NCBI GenBank assembly: GCA_900547775.1
Contig: URHW01000002.1
Location: 1 to 64,000 of the forward strand
Direction: 5' to 3'
Origin: an uncultured Mycoplasmatota bacterium
GTDB taxonomy: Bacteria; Bacillota_I; Bacilli_A; RF39; UBA660
DNA: 64,000 nucleotides
Part shown: piece by piece, positions 24,255 through 33,836 of the stretch
Numbering within the stretch: the first letter of the stretch is position 1
Layout of the letters: every line of letters starts with the position of its first letter
The notes under the pieces: model-generated
Databases searched by the model: none
The model's input: only the letters and a program-made list of their open reading frames with translations
What the model was told of the DNA's origin: nothing
Translations under genes and position numbers: made by a program

Positions 24255-25686
24255 ATATAAAACAATTATTGGGTTAGAGCTGCACTGTGAGCTTATTACT
24301 AATTCTAAGGTTTTCTCTCCTAGCCGTAATAGTTACTGCGAAGTGCCTAATTCTAATGTTAATGAGATTGATATGTCTTTTCCAGGTATTATGCCTTATT
24401 TAAATAAAGAAGCAGTTAAGAAGGCTTTAAAGATGAGTATGGTTTTAGGATGCATACAGCCTGATGAACTAGTATTTGATCGTAAGAATTATTTTTATCC
24501 GGATTTACCTAAAGGGTATCAAATTACTCAAGTTACGAAACCGGTTGGTATTAATGGACATGTAGAACTTATTTCTAATGGAAAACCATTTGTAGCTGAG
24601 ATTCATGATATTCATTTAGAAGAAGATACGGCATCACTTGATCATTATGATTTCTTTTCATTAATAGATTATAATAGAGCAGGTGTTCCATTAATTGAGA
24701 TAGTTACTACGCCTTGTTTTGAAGGTGCTGATGAAGTTGTTGAGTTCTTAGAATATTTAACAAATAGTCTTAAGTATTGTGGTATTTCAGAAGCTGATAC
24801 TAAGAAAGGTCAAATTAGATGTGATGTTAATGTTAATCTTAAAAATGAAGCTGGTGAGTATGTAACACCTAAAGTAGAAATTAAGAATATTAACTCATTT
24901 AGTAATGTAGCAAGTGCGATTAAGTATGAAACGTATAGACAAACTAAAGCATTAGAGGATGGCTTAACTGATGAGTTATGTCAGGAAACTAGAAGATATG
25001 ATGAGACTACTAATACTACTATACGTATGCGTAAAAAAGAAGGAAGCATTGATTATAAGTATTTTGTTGAGCCTAATATTCCAAGAATTAAGATTGATCC
25101 AAATTGGCTAGAGGAGATAAAAAGTGAGATACCAACACTTCCTAATGAAAGACTTAAGACTTATATGGAAAAGTATGGATTAAGTGAGTATGATGGTAAG
25201 ATTCTTGTTCGTAATAAAGATATTTCTGATTATTTTAATAAGTGTTTATTTTTAGGAATTAATCCTAAAATAGCGTCTAACTGGATTACTACGGAGATTA
25301 TGTCTGTTATTAATAAAGAAAGCATTAATATTAAAGATTTATTCTTAACTCCAGAAAAATTACTTCAAATAATTAAAGCACTTGAGAGTAATACAATATC
25401 TTCTAAACAAGCTAAAGAGTTGTTTGTTCTAACTTTAAAAGAAAATGAAGAGCCAAATATTTTAATTGAGAAGTATGGAATGAAACAATTAGATAATGAT
25501 GATGAGCTAGAGTCTATTATTAAAAAGATTTTAGATAATAATGCATCTCAGATAGAGGCATACTGGAATGGTAAAACTAATATGTTTGATTATTTTGTAG
25601 GTCAAACAATGAAAGAAACTAGAGGTAAAGCTAATCCAGTTAAAGCAAAAGAAATTATTTCAAGAGAGTTAGATGCAAGAAAGTAA
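24247..25686 (+). CDS. gatB: Asp/Glu-tRNA amidotransferase subunit B
   Basis: tRNA-binding kinase subunit that activates the aminoacyl carboxylate with ATP. GLELHCEL, DLPKGYQITQ, the IHLEEDTASLDH metal/phosphate site, DYNRAGVPLIEIVT and RCDVNVNL are all present, with the C-terminal helical/YqeY-like tail ending FFVGQTMKETRGKANP-type DYFVGQTMKETRGKANP. 479 residues. Terminates the asnS-gatCAB operon. Confidence 0.95.
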   Translation: MSKYKTIIGLELHCELITNSKVFSPSRNSYCEVPNSNVNEIDMSFPGIMPYLNKEAVKKALKMSMVLGCIQPDELVFDRKNYFYPDLPKGYQITQVTKPVGINGHVELISNGKPFVAEIHDIHLEEDTASLDHYDFFSLIDYNRAGVPLIEIVTTPCFEGADEVVEFLEYLTNSLKYCGISEADTKKGQIRCDVNVNLKNEAGEYVTPKVEIKNINSFSNVASAIKYETYRQTKALEDGLTDELCQETRRYDETTNTTIRMRKKEGSIDYKYFVEPNIPRIKIDPNWLEEIKSEIPTLPNERLKTYMEKYGLSEYDGKILVRNKDISDYFNKCLFLGINPKIASNWITTEIMSVINKESINIKDLFLTPEKLLQIIKALESNTISSKQAKELFVLTLKENEEPNILIEKYGMKQLDNDDELESIIKKILDNNASQIEAYWNGKTNMFDYFVGQTMKETRGKANPVKAKEIISRELDARK

Positions 25687-25703
25687 CTTAATATTTGACA
25701 TAA

Positions 25704-25730
25704 AGCAACCACAAAATGGTTGTTTTTTGC
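25704..25730 (+). terminator. Intrinsic terminator of the asnS-gatCAB operon
   Basis: CAACCA (25706-25711) pairs with TGGTTG (25717-25722) with a short loop, then a T-rich run. Confidence 0.85.
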
Positions 25731-25767
25731 TTTTTCTTTAGTATAATTAAACTTGAAGGAGAGTATT

Positions 25768-27921
25768 ATGATCAAATTAAAAGATGTATCCAAGTATTAT
25801 TATAATAAGGGTCTTATAACTTCAGGTATTACTAAGATTAATGCTGAGTTTAATATAGGTGAGTTTATAGTAATTACTGGTGAGAGTGGTAGTGGTAAGT
25901 CAACTTTACTTAATGTTATATCGGGGCTAGATACTTATGAAGACGGTGAGATGTATATTGATGGCAAGGAAACTAGTCATTATGGAGATGAAGACTTCGA
26001 GGAGTATCGTAAGGAATATATTAGTAATATCTTTCAAAATTTTAATTTAGTTGGAAGTTATACTGTATATCAAAATATTGAACTAGTTATGCTTATTAAT
26101 GGATATACTAAAAAGGAAGCTAGACCTAAGATATTAAAGCTTATTAATGAGGTAGAACTTACTAGGTATAAGAATACAAGAGTGTCTAAACTATCTGGTG
26201 GGCAGAAACAGAGAGTTGCTATTGCTAGAGCACTTGCTAAGAATACACCAATTATTATTGCGGATGAGCCAACTGGTAATTTAGATAAAAGGGCTGCTGA
26301 AAGTGTACTTAAAACGCTTGCTCTTACTGCTAAAGATAAATTAGTTATTGTTGTAACTCATAACTATGAACAGGTTGAAAAGTATGCGACAAGAAAAATA
26401 ACAATGTTTGATGGAAAAATTTTAGAAGATAAGATTATTACTAAGACAGATGAAGTGAAAACAGATGGTAATTTGGAAAGTAAGAAAATGAAACCATTAT
26501 CTAAACTTAGGCTAGGTGTTAGAAATACGTTTAATATTGTTCCTAAATTCTTATTACTTCTTGCTGTGTTCTTGTTTATGTTTGCAGCTATTACTACTGA
26601 GATGGCTGGTCTTAGAGAAAATAAGTATGAGGAAGAACGTGTTGGTTATAATTCATATTTACAGAATAAGGACACAAGTAGAATTATAATTAATAAGAGT
26701 GATAAATCACCATTTACTGATGAGGATTATGAAAGAATCGAAGCACTAGGTAATATTTCCAGAATTCAGAAAGACGATTATTTGGAGGATTTAAGTGCTA
26801 GTTTATATTCGGATTATTATTATATAAGTGGTAGTGTTATTAAAAGAACTAGTCAAAAACTTGATTTAGGTAGAAATATAGAGAAAGATAACGAAGTTGT
26901 TATCCAAATGAATAAAGAAAATAATACAATAGGTGATCCTGAAAAAATTCTTAATAAGGAGTTTATGTATAATTATCAAGATAATACTACTAAGTTAAAG
27001 GTTGTTGGGATTATCTTTAATGATGATTTGGATTACGAGTCTATTATAGAAGTATCTGATAATATGATTAATGAGTTTATTTTAAATTATGTTATTAGTC
27101 GTACTACACAAACTTTAACTGTTAATGGTGCGGATACTTATTGTAATTTATTTTATATTGATAGTGTTAATGATAGTTCTATTTATGTTAATGAAAATTT
27201 AAATAATAATAGTTATCCTATTAAGATGGTCAGTTTATCTTTAAGTAATACGTATGTTAATAAAGTGTTTGATTTGAAGGTAGAACATGTGTTAAATAAG
27301 TATAATTCTAAAAGGTTAACTGGTTATTCCTATGAAGAAAATACTTGTTATTTAAGTAAAAATTTAATTAGAAATACTTTAATAAGTGATAAGTATCAAA
27401 CTAGTGTATTTGTTAAAGATGAAGTTAAGATAAATGATACGATAAACGATTTAATGAATTTAGGATATAGTACTTATGCTGTTAAAGATATGCTAATTAA
27501 TGAAAGTGCGACAATGACGTATATTTATAATATTATTAATTTAGTTTTGATGATTATTATACTTGTGGCGATGTTCTTTATTTCATATTTAATTATTAAA
27601 TTAATTTTAAAATCACGTAAGAATTATTATACAATTATTAGAATACTTGGTGGTAGTAAGAAAAATTGTAAGAGTATCTTAAAGATAGAGTTATATACTA
27701 TTTTAAATATAGCATTCATTATTATTACTTTCCTTGTATATATGATAGTTAATGGCATGATAGATATTTCTTTAAGAAGTAGTTTAAAATTATTAAATAT
27801 AAAAGATTATGTTCTAATTTATATTTTGATATTTGCACTAACTTATTTAATAAGTGTTCGTTTTGGTAGATTTATCTTTAAAGAAAGTGCGATTAAGACT
27901 TATAACGAGGAGGAAGAATAA
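25768..27921 (+). CDS. ABC exporter, fused ATPase and MacB/FtsX-like permease (subunit 1)
   Basis: N-terminal ABC ATPase (residues 1-230): Walker A GESGSGKST near 39-47, signature LSGGQKQR, Walker [12 protein letters not shown]. It is fused to a permease with one helix near 250-275, a large extracytoplasmic domain (about 280-590) and three C-terminal helices with the FtsX-like region (YYTIIRILGGSKKNCKSILK). Start ATG at 25768 follows AAGGAG; an upstream TTG is part of the RBS. The stop overlaps the next, similarly built gene by 1 base, so the two probably form a heterodimeric MacB-type mechanotransmission exporter. Substrate unknown; peptides, lipoproteins or envelope stress ligands are family possibilities. 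Confidence 0.85.
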   Translation: MIKLKDVSKYYYNKGLITSGITKINAEFNIGEFIVITGESGSGKSTLLNVISGLDTYEDGEMYIDGKETSHYGDEDFEEYRKEYISNIFQNFNLVGSYTVYQNIELVMLINGYTKKEARPKILKLINEVELTRYKNTRVSKLSGGQKQRVAIARALAKNTPIIIADEPTGNLDKRAAESVLKTLALTAKDKLVIVVTHNYEQVEKYATRKITMFDGKILEDKIITKTDEVKTDGNLESKKMKPLSKLRLGVRNTFNIVPKFLLLLAVFLFMFAAITTEMAGLRENKYEEERVGYNSYLQNKDTSRIIINKSDKSPFTDEDYERIEALGNISRIQKDDYLEDLSASLYSDYYYISGSVIKRTSQKLDLGRNIEKDNEVVIQMNKENNTIGDPEKILNKEFMYNYQDNTTKLKVVGIIFNDDLDYESIIEVSDNMINEFILNYVISRTTQTLTVNGADTYCNLFYIDSVNDSSIYVNENLNNNSYPIKMVSLSLSNTYVNKVFDLKVEHVLNKYNSKRLTGYSYEENTCYLSKNLIRNTLISDKYQTSVFVKDEVKINDTINDLMNLGYSTYAVKDMLINESATMTYIYNIINLVLMIIILVAMFFISYLIIKLILKSRKNYYTIIRILGGSKKNCKSILKIELYTILNIAFIIITFLVYMIVNGMIDISLRSSLKLLNIKDYVLIYILIFALTYLISVRFGRFIFKESAIKTYNEEEE

Positions 27922-30314
27922 TGATAAGGCTAGAAAAAGTAAATAAATATTACAATAAGGGTAAGAAAAATCAAATCCACGTTATAGATAATACTAGTTT
28001 AGAATTAGGGGAGAAAGGTTTAGTTGCTCTTTTAGGGCCATCTGGATGTGGTAAAACAACTCTTTTGAATGTTATTGGTGGTTTAGATAAAATTAAAAAG
28101 GGAAAAATTTATGTAAATGGTCAGAAGATAAGTACAAGAAGTTCTTATAAGGTAGATAAGATACGTAATTTAAATATTGGATATATTTTTCAAGATTATA
28201 AGTTAATAGATAATTTGTCTGTATATGATAATGTTGCGATTGTCTTAAAGATGATTGGTATTAAGGATAAAAATGAGATTAAAAAGAGAGTTGAATATAT
28301 TTTAAATAGTCTTAATATTTATCGTTTTAAATCAAGACCAGCATCAATGCTTTCTGGTGGGCAAAGACAGAGAGTTGGAATTGCTAGAGCATTAGTAAAG
28401 GATCCAGATATTATTTTAGCAGATGAACCAACTGGTAATTTGGATTCTAAGAATTCTTTAGAGATTATGAATATTATTAAAGCAATTTCTAAAAATAGAT
28501 TAGTTATTTTAGTTACACATGAGACGGAACTTGCACATTTCTATGCTGATCGTATTATTGAGATTGAAGATGGCAAGATTGAGAAAGATTATACTAATGA
28601 TAATAAGAATGGTTTAGATTATCGTATTGAAAATAACATTTATTTAAAAGATTTAAAGCATCAAGAAGTTAATGATAAAAATTTAAAATTACAAATTTAT
28701 GAAAATAAAGAAACTAATTTAAATATTACTTTAGTTGTTCAAAATGGTAATATTTATATAAAGAATGAAGGACCAGAAAAAGTAGAAGTTATTGGTACGG
28801 ATTCAAATATTGAACTTATTGATGATCATTATAAGACAATTGCTAAAGAGGATGCTGAAAAATATAATTTTGATTTTCAAAATATTATTAGTAAAGATTT
28901 TAAGAAGAGGTATTCTAGTATTTTTAATCCGATAACGTTTATAAAAAGTGGCTTTAAAAAGATTATTAATTATAAACCACTTAAGAAGTTTTTACTTCTT
29001 GGGTATATGGCGGCAGCTATGTTTATCTTATTTAGTGTAAGCAGAATTGCAGCAACTTTAGTAGTAAAAGATAAAGATTTTATTAAGTACAATGATACAT
29101 ATATTCAAATTAGTACTAATAAGTTAAATGTTGCAGATTATAATAAGGTAATCAATATAGATGATATTAATTATGCTATGCCAGGTGATTCTTTAGTTAG
29201 TCTACCTTTAGTGTATAATAATTTACTTCAAACTACTGGTGTAAAAGAATATGTTATGGGTTCTCTTGCTAGTGTTAAATTACTTAAAAATGAAGATATA
29301 TTATATGGTATGATGCCAGTAAATAAGAATGAGATAGCAATAAGTAAGATTGTTGCTGAAAAAGTTTTAAATAATGGTTATGCTAAGGAAGCAGGTATTA
29401 ATACTATTAATGGATTTGTTGGTAAGATTATTAAGTTAGATTATTCTAGTGATATGATAGTAACCGGTATAGTGGATACGTCTAATCCTTCAGTTTATGC
29501 TTTTGAAGAAGAGTTTACTAATATCTTATATAATAATGCTTTAAATGAGGATAAAGCTCTTGAACTTTCTAATATGGGAAGTGTAGAGTATACTTTAAAG
29601 GAAGGTAAGAATCCAGAAAATGTTTACGAGATTATAGTTCCTTATAGTCAAAGATATGCTTATCCATTAAATGAAAAAGTAGATGAGAAAATTAATGATA
29701 AGAAATTAAAAGTTGTTGGTTATTATTTATCTAGTAAGACAAGTAAGTATATAACTAATGAAGAGACGATGAAAATGCAACTTATTAATAATTCTAGAAG
29801 TATTACAATTAGTTCTAATGATAAGGAAACTGTAATAGAAGAGTTAAAAAATAGAGAAATAAGTGCAAGAGATACTTATGAAATAGCAAGAAATGAATAT
29901 GTTAGGGATAATGAGAGTGCGACGAATGCAATTTTAATATTTTCAGCAGTTATTATAGTAATATCTTTAATTGAGGTATTCTTAATGATAAGATCATCAT
30001 TCTTATCTAGAATTAGAGAAATTGGTATTTATAGAGCAATTGGTGTTAAAAAGAAAGATATTTATAAGATGTTCTTAGGTGAGATTTTAGCAATATCATT
30101 TACTGCGTCTTTAGGTGGTATTATCTTAATGACTTATGTTTTATATAATATTACTCAGATTAAATTTTTAACAGATTTCTGTGTTCTTAATCCATTTACT
30201 ATTGGTATTTCAGTTATTATTTGTTTTGGATTTAATATAATTGTTGGACTTATTCCAGTAGCAAATACCATGCGTAAAAGACCGGCAGAGATTTTATCGA
30301 GAAAAGACATTTAG
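27921..30314 (+). CDS. ABC exporter, fused ATPase and MacB/FtsX-like permease (subunit 2)
   Basis: 797-residue partner of the preceding gene. ATPase domain: [12 protein letters not shown] (about 39-50), [36 protein letters not shown] linker of about 110 residues (220-330) precedes the first membrane helix near 350. A large outer domain (about 365-655) and three C-terminal helices with [17 protein letters not shown], the FtsX signature, follow. It starts in the stop codon of subunit 1 (TAATG). Its own stop lies in the loop of a terminator. Confidence 0.87.
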   Translation: MIRLEKVNKYYNKGKKNQIHVIDNTSLELGEKGLVALLGPSGCGKTTLLNVIGGLDKIKKGKIYVNGQKISTRSSYKVDKIRNLNIGYIFQDYKLIDNLSVYDNVAIVLKMIGIKDKNEIKKRVEYILNSLNIYRFKSRPASMLSGGQRQRVGIARALVKDPDIILADEPTGNLDSKNSLEIMNIIKAISKNRLVILVTHETELAHFYADRIIEIEDGKIEKDYTNDNKNGLDYRIENNIYLKDLKHQEVNDKNLKLQIYENKETNLNITLVVQNGNIYIKNEGPEKVEVIGTDSNIELIDDHYKTIAKEDAEKYNFDFQNIISKDFKKRYSSIFNPITFIKSGFKKIINYKPLKKFLLLGYMAAAMFILFSVSRIAATLVVKDKDFIKYNDTYIQISTNKLNVADYNKVINIDDINYAMPGDSLVSLPLVYNNLLQTTGVKEYVMGSLASVKLLKNEDILYGMMPVNKNEIAISKIVAEKVLNNGYAKEAGINTINGFVGKIIKLDYSSDMIVTGIVDTSNPSVYAFEEEFTNILYNNALNEDKALELSNMGSVEYTLKEGKNPENVYEIIVPYSQRYAYPLNEKVDEKINDKKLKVVGYYLSSKTSKYITNEETMKMQLINNSRSITISSNDKETVIEELKNREISARDTYEIARNEYVRDNESATNAILIFSAVIIVISLIEVFLMIRSSFLSRIREIGIYRAIGVKKKDIYKMFLGEILAISFTASLGGIILMTYVLYNITQIKFLTDFCVLNPFTIGISVIICFGFNIIVGLIPVANTMRKRPAEILSRKDI

Positions 30315-30326
30315 GGTCTTTTTTTC
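30302..30326 (+). terminator. Intrinsic terminator of the ABC operon
   Basis: AAAAGAC (30302-30308) pairs with GTCTTTT (30316-30322) and a T tract follows. The stop TAG lies in the loop. Confidence 0.7.
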
Positions 30327-30377
30327 TTGAAGTGAAATTAAATAAATGTTAAAATTAAAATAGAGAAGAGGTTAGAA

Positions 30378-30980
30378 ATGAAAAAAACTATTATAGGTAT
30401 TTTGGTTGGTATATTATTATGCTTTGGTGTTTTTGGAGGATTATATTTTGCTAACGTGATTTCGTTAAATAAGCATAATGAAAATTTGCCGAATAACAAT
30501 GCAAATACTGAAAAAGAAACTTCAACTGTAAGATATAGCAATTATTTAAAAAACAGAAAAAATGGGCTTAAAAAATTTTTTAGTTCATCTATGCCTAATG
30601 ATCTACTTGAAAATTCCGGAAGATATACTGAAAAGGGAACTAGTTTCTTATATGAAAAATCTTTTAGTGCTACTATTACGCCTGAATTTAAGCTAGTATT
30701 TGATGTTGACGGGCTTGAGAAGTATAGTGATTTTGTGGTTGATGAAGGTGTTATTGATTTATTTTTGGTTTATGCTGGGAATGGCGGATTTCAGTACTTT
30801 TATTATTTGAAAGATGATGGCTCTTTAAAGAGTTTTTGTGTAGATTGTGTATGGGACGATGAGTTGAAAATTAAAAATGAAAATATAAAAAATGTGGTTT
30901 CTATTGGACAAGTTTCTGATGAGTCATCATATGATGCTCTTGCAACTGATATCGATGGAAATGTCTATGTAATGCGATAA
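30378..30980 (+). CDS. Membrane-anchored extracytoplasmic protein, unknown
   Basis: 200 residues with an N-terminal signal anchor (MKKTIIGILVGILLCFGVFGGLY, about 4-27). An Asn/Glu/Thr-rich linker follows, then a compact outer domain that contains a CVDCVW pair of cysteines near 155-159 and ends in DALATDIDGNVYVMR. No lipobox or sorting signal. I do not recognise a family. It lies after the ABC terminator with its own GAAGAGG site and 34 bp before the next gene. Position beside the exporter pair may be incidental. Confidence 0.7.
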   Translation: MKKTIIGILVGILLCFGVFGGLYFANVISLNKHNENLPNNNANTEKETSTVRYSNYLKNRKNGLKKFFSSSMPNDLLENSGRYTEKGTSFLYEKSFSATITPEFKLVFDVDGLEKYSDFVVDEGVIDLFLVYAGNGGFQYFYYLKDDGSLKSFCVDCVWDDELKIKNENIKNVVSIGQVSDESSYDALATDIDGNVYVMR

Positions 30981-31014
30981 CTAAGTTAGTATTAAATTAG
31001 AAAGTAGGGATAAG

Positions 31015-31986
31015 ATGAAACATATTATGCCAGTAAAAGATGATACAGATCCTATACTTAAAGCATATTTCAAAGTTGAAGAAGAAGTATTTCCTAGTAA
31101 AGTAGAAGAACTTTATATTAAACTTGCTAATTTAGTAAGTGATTATTTTGAGTATTATGGTATGCTTAATAAAAAACAAACTGATTATGATGCTAGTTTT
31201 AATATAATTACTAGTTATGGTTCGAAAATGATGACTTTAAAAGCTAAAATATTTGTTATAGAAGAGCAAATTAGAAGTATTGTTTCTGGACAGATGAGCA
31301 GTAGTGATGTTAATCTTTTACATAAGTTATCATCACAACTTTATCCATTAAAACGCAGTTTAGAGACAATGCAGAGACAAGATGATAATAATAGAAAAAT
31401 AGTAAGTTCAAAGAATGATGAGATAAGTTCTGTTCATAGTTTACTTATGAGTATAATAGATAGTATTCGGGATATTTTAAAAGAGATTATTAGTTTGGAT
31501 ATAAATGGAGTTAGAAGATTAGATAGAATAAAAGTAACTAATAAACATGAAAATGAGATAAGTGAAATTTTTAAATTTAGTAAAGATTATGGTGATATTT
31601 TTATTTCTTATTTACATTCTAGTGTAGATGCTAGAATTGCGGCTTTTAATATGATTGAAGCTATGGCAGATAAGATTATTTCTTTATATAATCATAATGT
31701 TTTAGGTGAAGGCTTTAGTATTGAAGAGACTGATAGGTATAAGGTTGCTGATAATATTATTACTTCTGCTTCTTTGGATAATCTTATTAATGGTAGGGAT
31801 GTTAATGATATCGAAAAGTTGCAGTCTGAAGATATTCCTATTTTAAATGAAAGTATAAAGTTCTTAACTACTGGGTTAATTAATCCACAGCTTATTGAAA
31901 GGTATAAGACAGAAGTTGTTAGTTATAATAATAGAATGCTTTTAAAATCATTAGAAAATGGTGCTCTTAGAAGTTATTATATTTAA
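31015..31986 (+). CDS. Unknown helical protein
   Basis: 323 residues with no membrane segment. Long stretches look alpha-helical or coiled coil: about 25-150 (including VDEELYIK-type EELYIKLANLVSDYFEYYG and LKAKIFVIEEQIRSIV, LSSQLYPLKRSLETMQRQ) and 150-260. No catalytic motif recognised. It precedes the HerA-like gene, but a terminator and a new promoter separate them, so joint function is uncertain. RBS is AAGTAGGGA. Confidence 0.65.
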   Translation: MKHIMPVKDDTDPILKAYFKVEEEVFPSKVEELYIKLANLVSDYFEYYGMLNKKQTDYDASFNIITSYGSKMMTLKAKIFVIEEQIRSIVSGQMSSSDVNLLHKLSSQLYPLKRSLETMQRQDDNNRKIVSSKNDEISSVHSLLMSIIDSIRDILKEIISLDINGVRRLDRIKVTNKHENEISEIFKFSKDYGDIFISYLHSSVDARIAAFNMIEAMADKIISLYNHNVLGEGFSIEETDRYKVADNIITSASLDNLINGRDVNDIEKLQSEDIPILNESIKFLTTGLINPQLIERYKTEVVSYNNRMLLKSLENGALRSYYI

Positions 31987-31990
31987 AATT

Positions 31991-32018
31991 AAGGGAAATA
32001 TCTAGATTTCCTTTTTTT
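31991..32018 (+). terminator. Intrinsic terminator before the HerA operon
   Basis: GGAAAT (31994-31999) pairs with ATTTCC (32006-32011), followed by seven T. Confidence 0.8.
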
Positions 32019-32022
32019 AGTG

Positions 32023-32031
32023 TGATATACT
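32023..32031 (+). promoter_or_regulatory. Extended -10 promoter of the HerA operon
   Basis: TGATATACT, 4 nt after the terminator T tract and 28 nt before the start codon; same nonamer as upstream of the tad operon and ftsW. Confidence 0.6.
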
Positions 32032-32058
32032 AATTTTATAGTAAAGAGGTTGGATAAA

Positions 32059-33819
32059 ATGTTTGGAAAGATAAAGTATATTAGTGATAATACTGCGGTT
32101 GTTGAAATTAATAAAGATGGTAATCTTGTTAGTAATTTAATGAATTTACATGTTGTATTTGAATCTAATGGTGATAAACTTTTGGGTGAAGTTAAGAATG
32201 TTGATGAAAACTCTGTAAAGATAGAGTTATTAGGTGAGTTTGTTGGTACTCGTTTTATTGCAGGTACTATTAAGAAACCTACTTTAACAAGTACTCTTAG
32301 AGTAATTAATGAAGAAGAACTTGATATTATAATGGGTAAGGCTGATGAAAACTCATTATATATTGGTAAGAGTCCGATTTACAAAGATAGAAGTATTTAT
32401 GCAAATATTAATGATTTATTTTCAAACCATTTAGCAATATTTGGTAACTCTGGTTCAGGTAAATCTTGTTCAGTTTCAAGGATAGTACAAAATATATTTT
32501 TAAATCAAAACTTCTTAGCGCAAAATGCAAACCTTTTTATTTTTGATGCTTATGGTGAGTATAAGAATGCTTTTAGAGATATAAATAAAATTAATCCAGC
32601 ATATCAATATAAGTTTTTAACGACTAATCCAACAGAAGAAACGGATATGTTATTTCAGTTACCTGTTTTCTTATTTACTAATGATGATGTAGCGCTTTTG
32701 CTTAATGCAGATAATCATGCACAGCTTACAATTATTGAACGTATGATGAAACTCGCTAAATTATTTAGTCGTAATGATGCAGTTACTGAGAAACTTAAAA
32801 ATCACTTAATTGCTAAAGCTATTCAGTCAGTATTATTTAGTAATCAAAATGCTTCTGGTAAGAAAAATGATATTTTTACAATTATTTCATCTTGTCAAAC
32901 ACCTGCATTTAATATGAATACGGAGATTCAAGGTATTGGTTATACAAGAAGATTTAGTGAGTGCTTTAAAATTGATAGCAAGGGCGAGTTTGGTGAAAGT
33001 GTTCTTATTAATGAATATATTGCTAAAAATCTTAATGAAGAGTTAGAAAGTACTATTGAGGTTCCTAGTCAGGCTTTCTTTACATTAAGGGATATGGAGA
33101 AGGCTTTAGAGTTTACTTTAATTGGTGAAGGGTTCTTAAATAATAGATTAATGCAAGATTCAGCAATTATTTTAAAGGTTAGATTACACTCTATTATTAA
33201 TAGTCGTAATGCTTTGTATTTTGACATTAAGCAGTATATTACTTTAGAACAGTATATATCTAGTTTAATCGTATTAAATCATAGACGTAGTCAAATTATT
33301 AATATTAATTTAGAAGATGTTGATGATAATTTAGCGAAGGTTATTGTTAAGATTGTTAGTAAGATGATATTTGATTTTTCTAAGTCACGCAAGATTAGAG
33401 CATCTATTCCATTTCATTTAATTATAGAAGAAGCACATAGATATGTAGTAGCAGATAATGATAAGTTCCTTCTTGGTTATAATATATTTGAACGTATTGC
33501 TAAAGAAGGCCGTAAGTATGGCGTACTTATTGATTTAATTAGTCAAAGACCTGTAGATATTTCAGAAACTGTTGTAGCCCAGATGAGTAATTTCTTAGTA
33601 CTTAAAATGACACATCCAAAAGATTTAGAATATATTGAAAAGATGCTTCCAAATGTTTCAAGTGATATTATTGAAAAACTTAATTCTTTGCAGTCTGGTA
33701 CGTTAGTATCATTTGGTAATGCCTTTAAGATACCATTACTTATTAAGATGGATTTACCGAACCCATTACCATACTCTAGTAACTGTGATGTTATTGCTAG
33801 ATGGAAAGGAAATAACTAA
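32059..33819 (+). CDS. HerA/DUF87-type hexameric ATPase
   Basis: 586-residue FtsK/HerA-superfamily ATPase. An N-terminal HAS-barrel-like beta domain (about 1-85: FGKIKYISDNTAVVEI, GEVKNVDENSVKIELLGEF) is followed by Walker A GNSGSGKSCS near 129-138, an inserted region, Walker B with LIIEEAHRY near 453-461, and the C-terminal GRKYGVLIDLISQRP arginine-finger region. HerA proteins pump or unwind DNA and act with nucleases in repair or in antiphage systems (HerA-SIR2, HerA-DUF4297). No NurA gene is adjacent; the partner here is an inactive-looking SF1 helicase. The ATG at 32059 is taken because AAAGAGG lies before it. Confidence 0.85.
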   Translation: MFGKIKYISDNTAVVEINKDGNLVSNLMNLHVVFESNGDKLLGEVKNVDENSVKIELLGEFVGTRFIAGTIKKPTLTSTLRVINEEELDIIMGKADENSLYIGKSPIYKDRSIYANINDLFSNHLAIFGNSGSGKSCSVSRIVQNIFLNQNFLAQNANLFIFDAYGEYKNAFRDINKINPAYQYKFLTTNPTEETDMLFQLPVFLFTNDDVALLLNADNHAQLTIIERMMKLAKLFSRNDAVTEKLKNHLIAKAIQSVLFSNQNASGKKNDIFTIISSCQTPAFNMNTEIQGIGYTRRFSECFKIDSKGEFGESVLINEYIAKNLNEELESTIEVPSQAFFTLRDMEKALEFTLIGEGFLNNRLMQDSAIILKVRLHSIINSRNALYFDIKQYITLEQYISSLIVLNHRRSQIININLEDVDDNLAKVIVKIVSKMIFDFSKSRKIRASIPFHLIIEEAHRYVVADNDKFLLGYNIFERIAKEGRKYGVLIDLISQRPVDISETVVAQMSNFLVLKMTHPKDLEYIEKMLPNVSSDIIEKLNSLQSGTLVSFGNAFKIPLLIKMDLPNPLPYSSNCDVIARWKGNN

Positions 33820-33836
33820 TTATAGTTAAAGTGATT

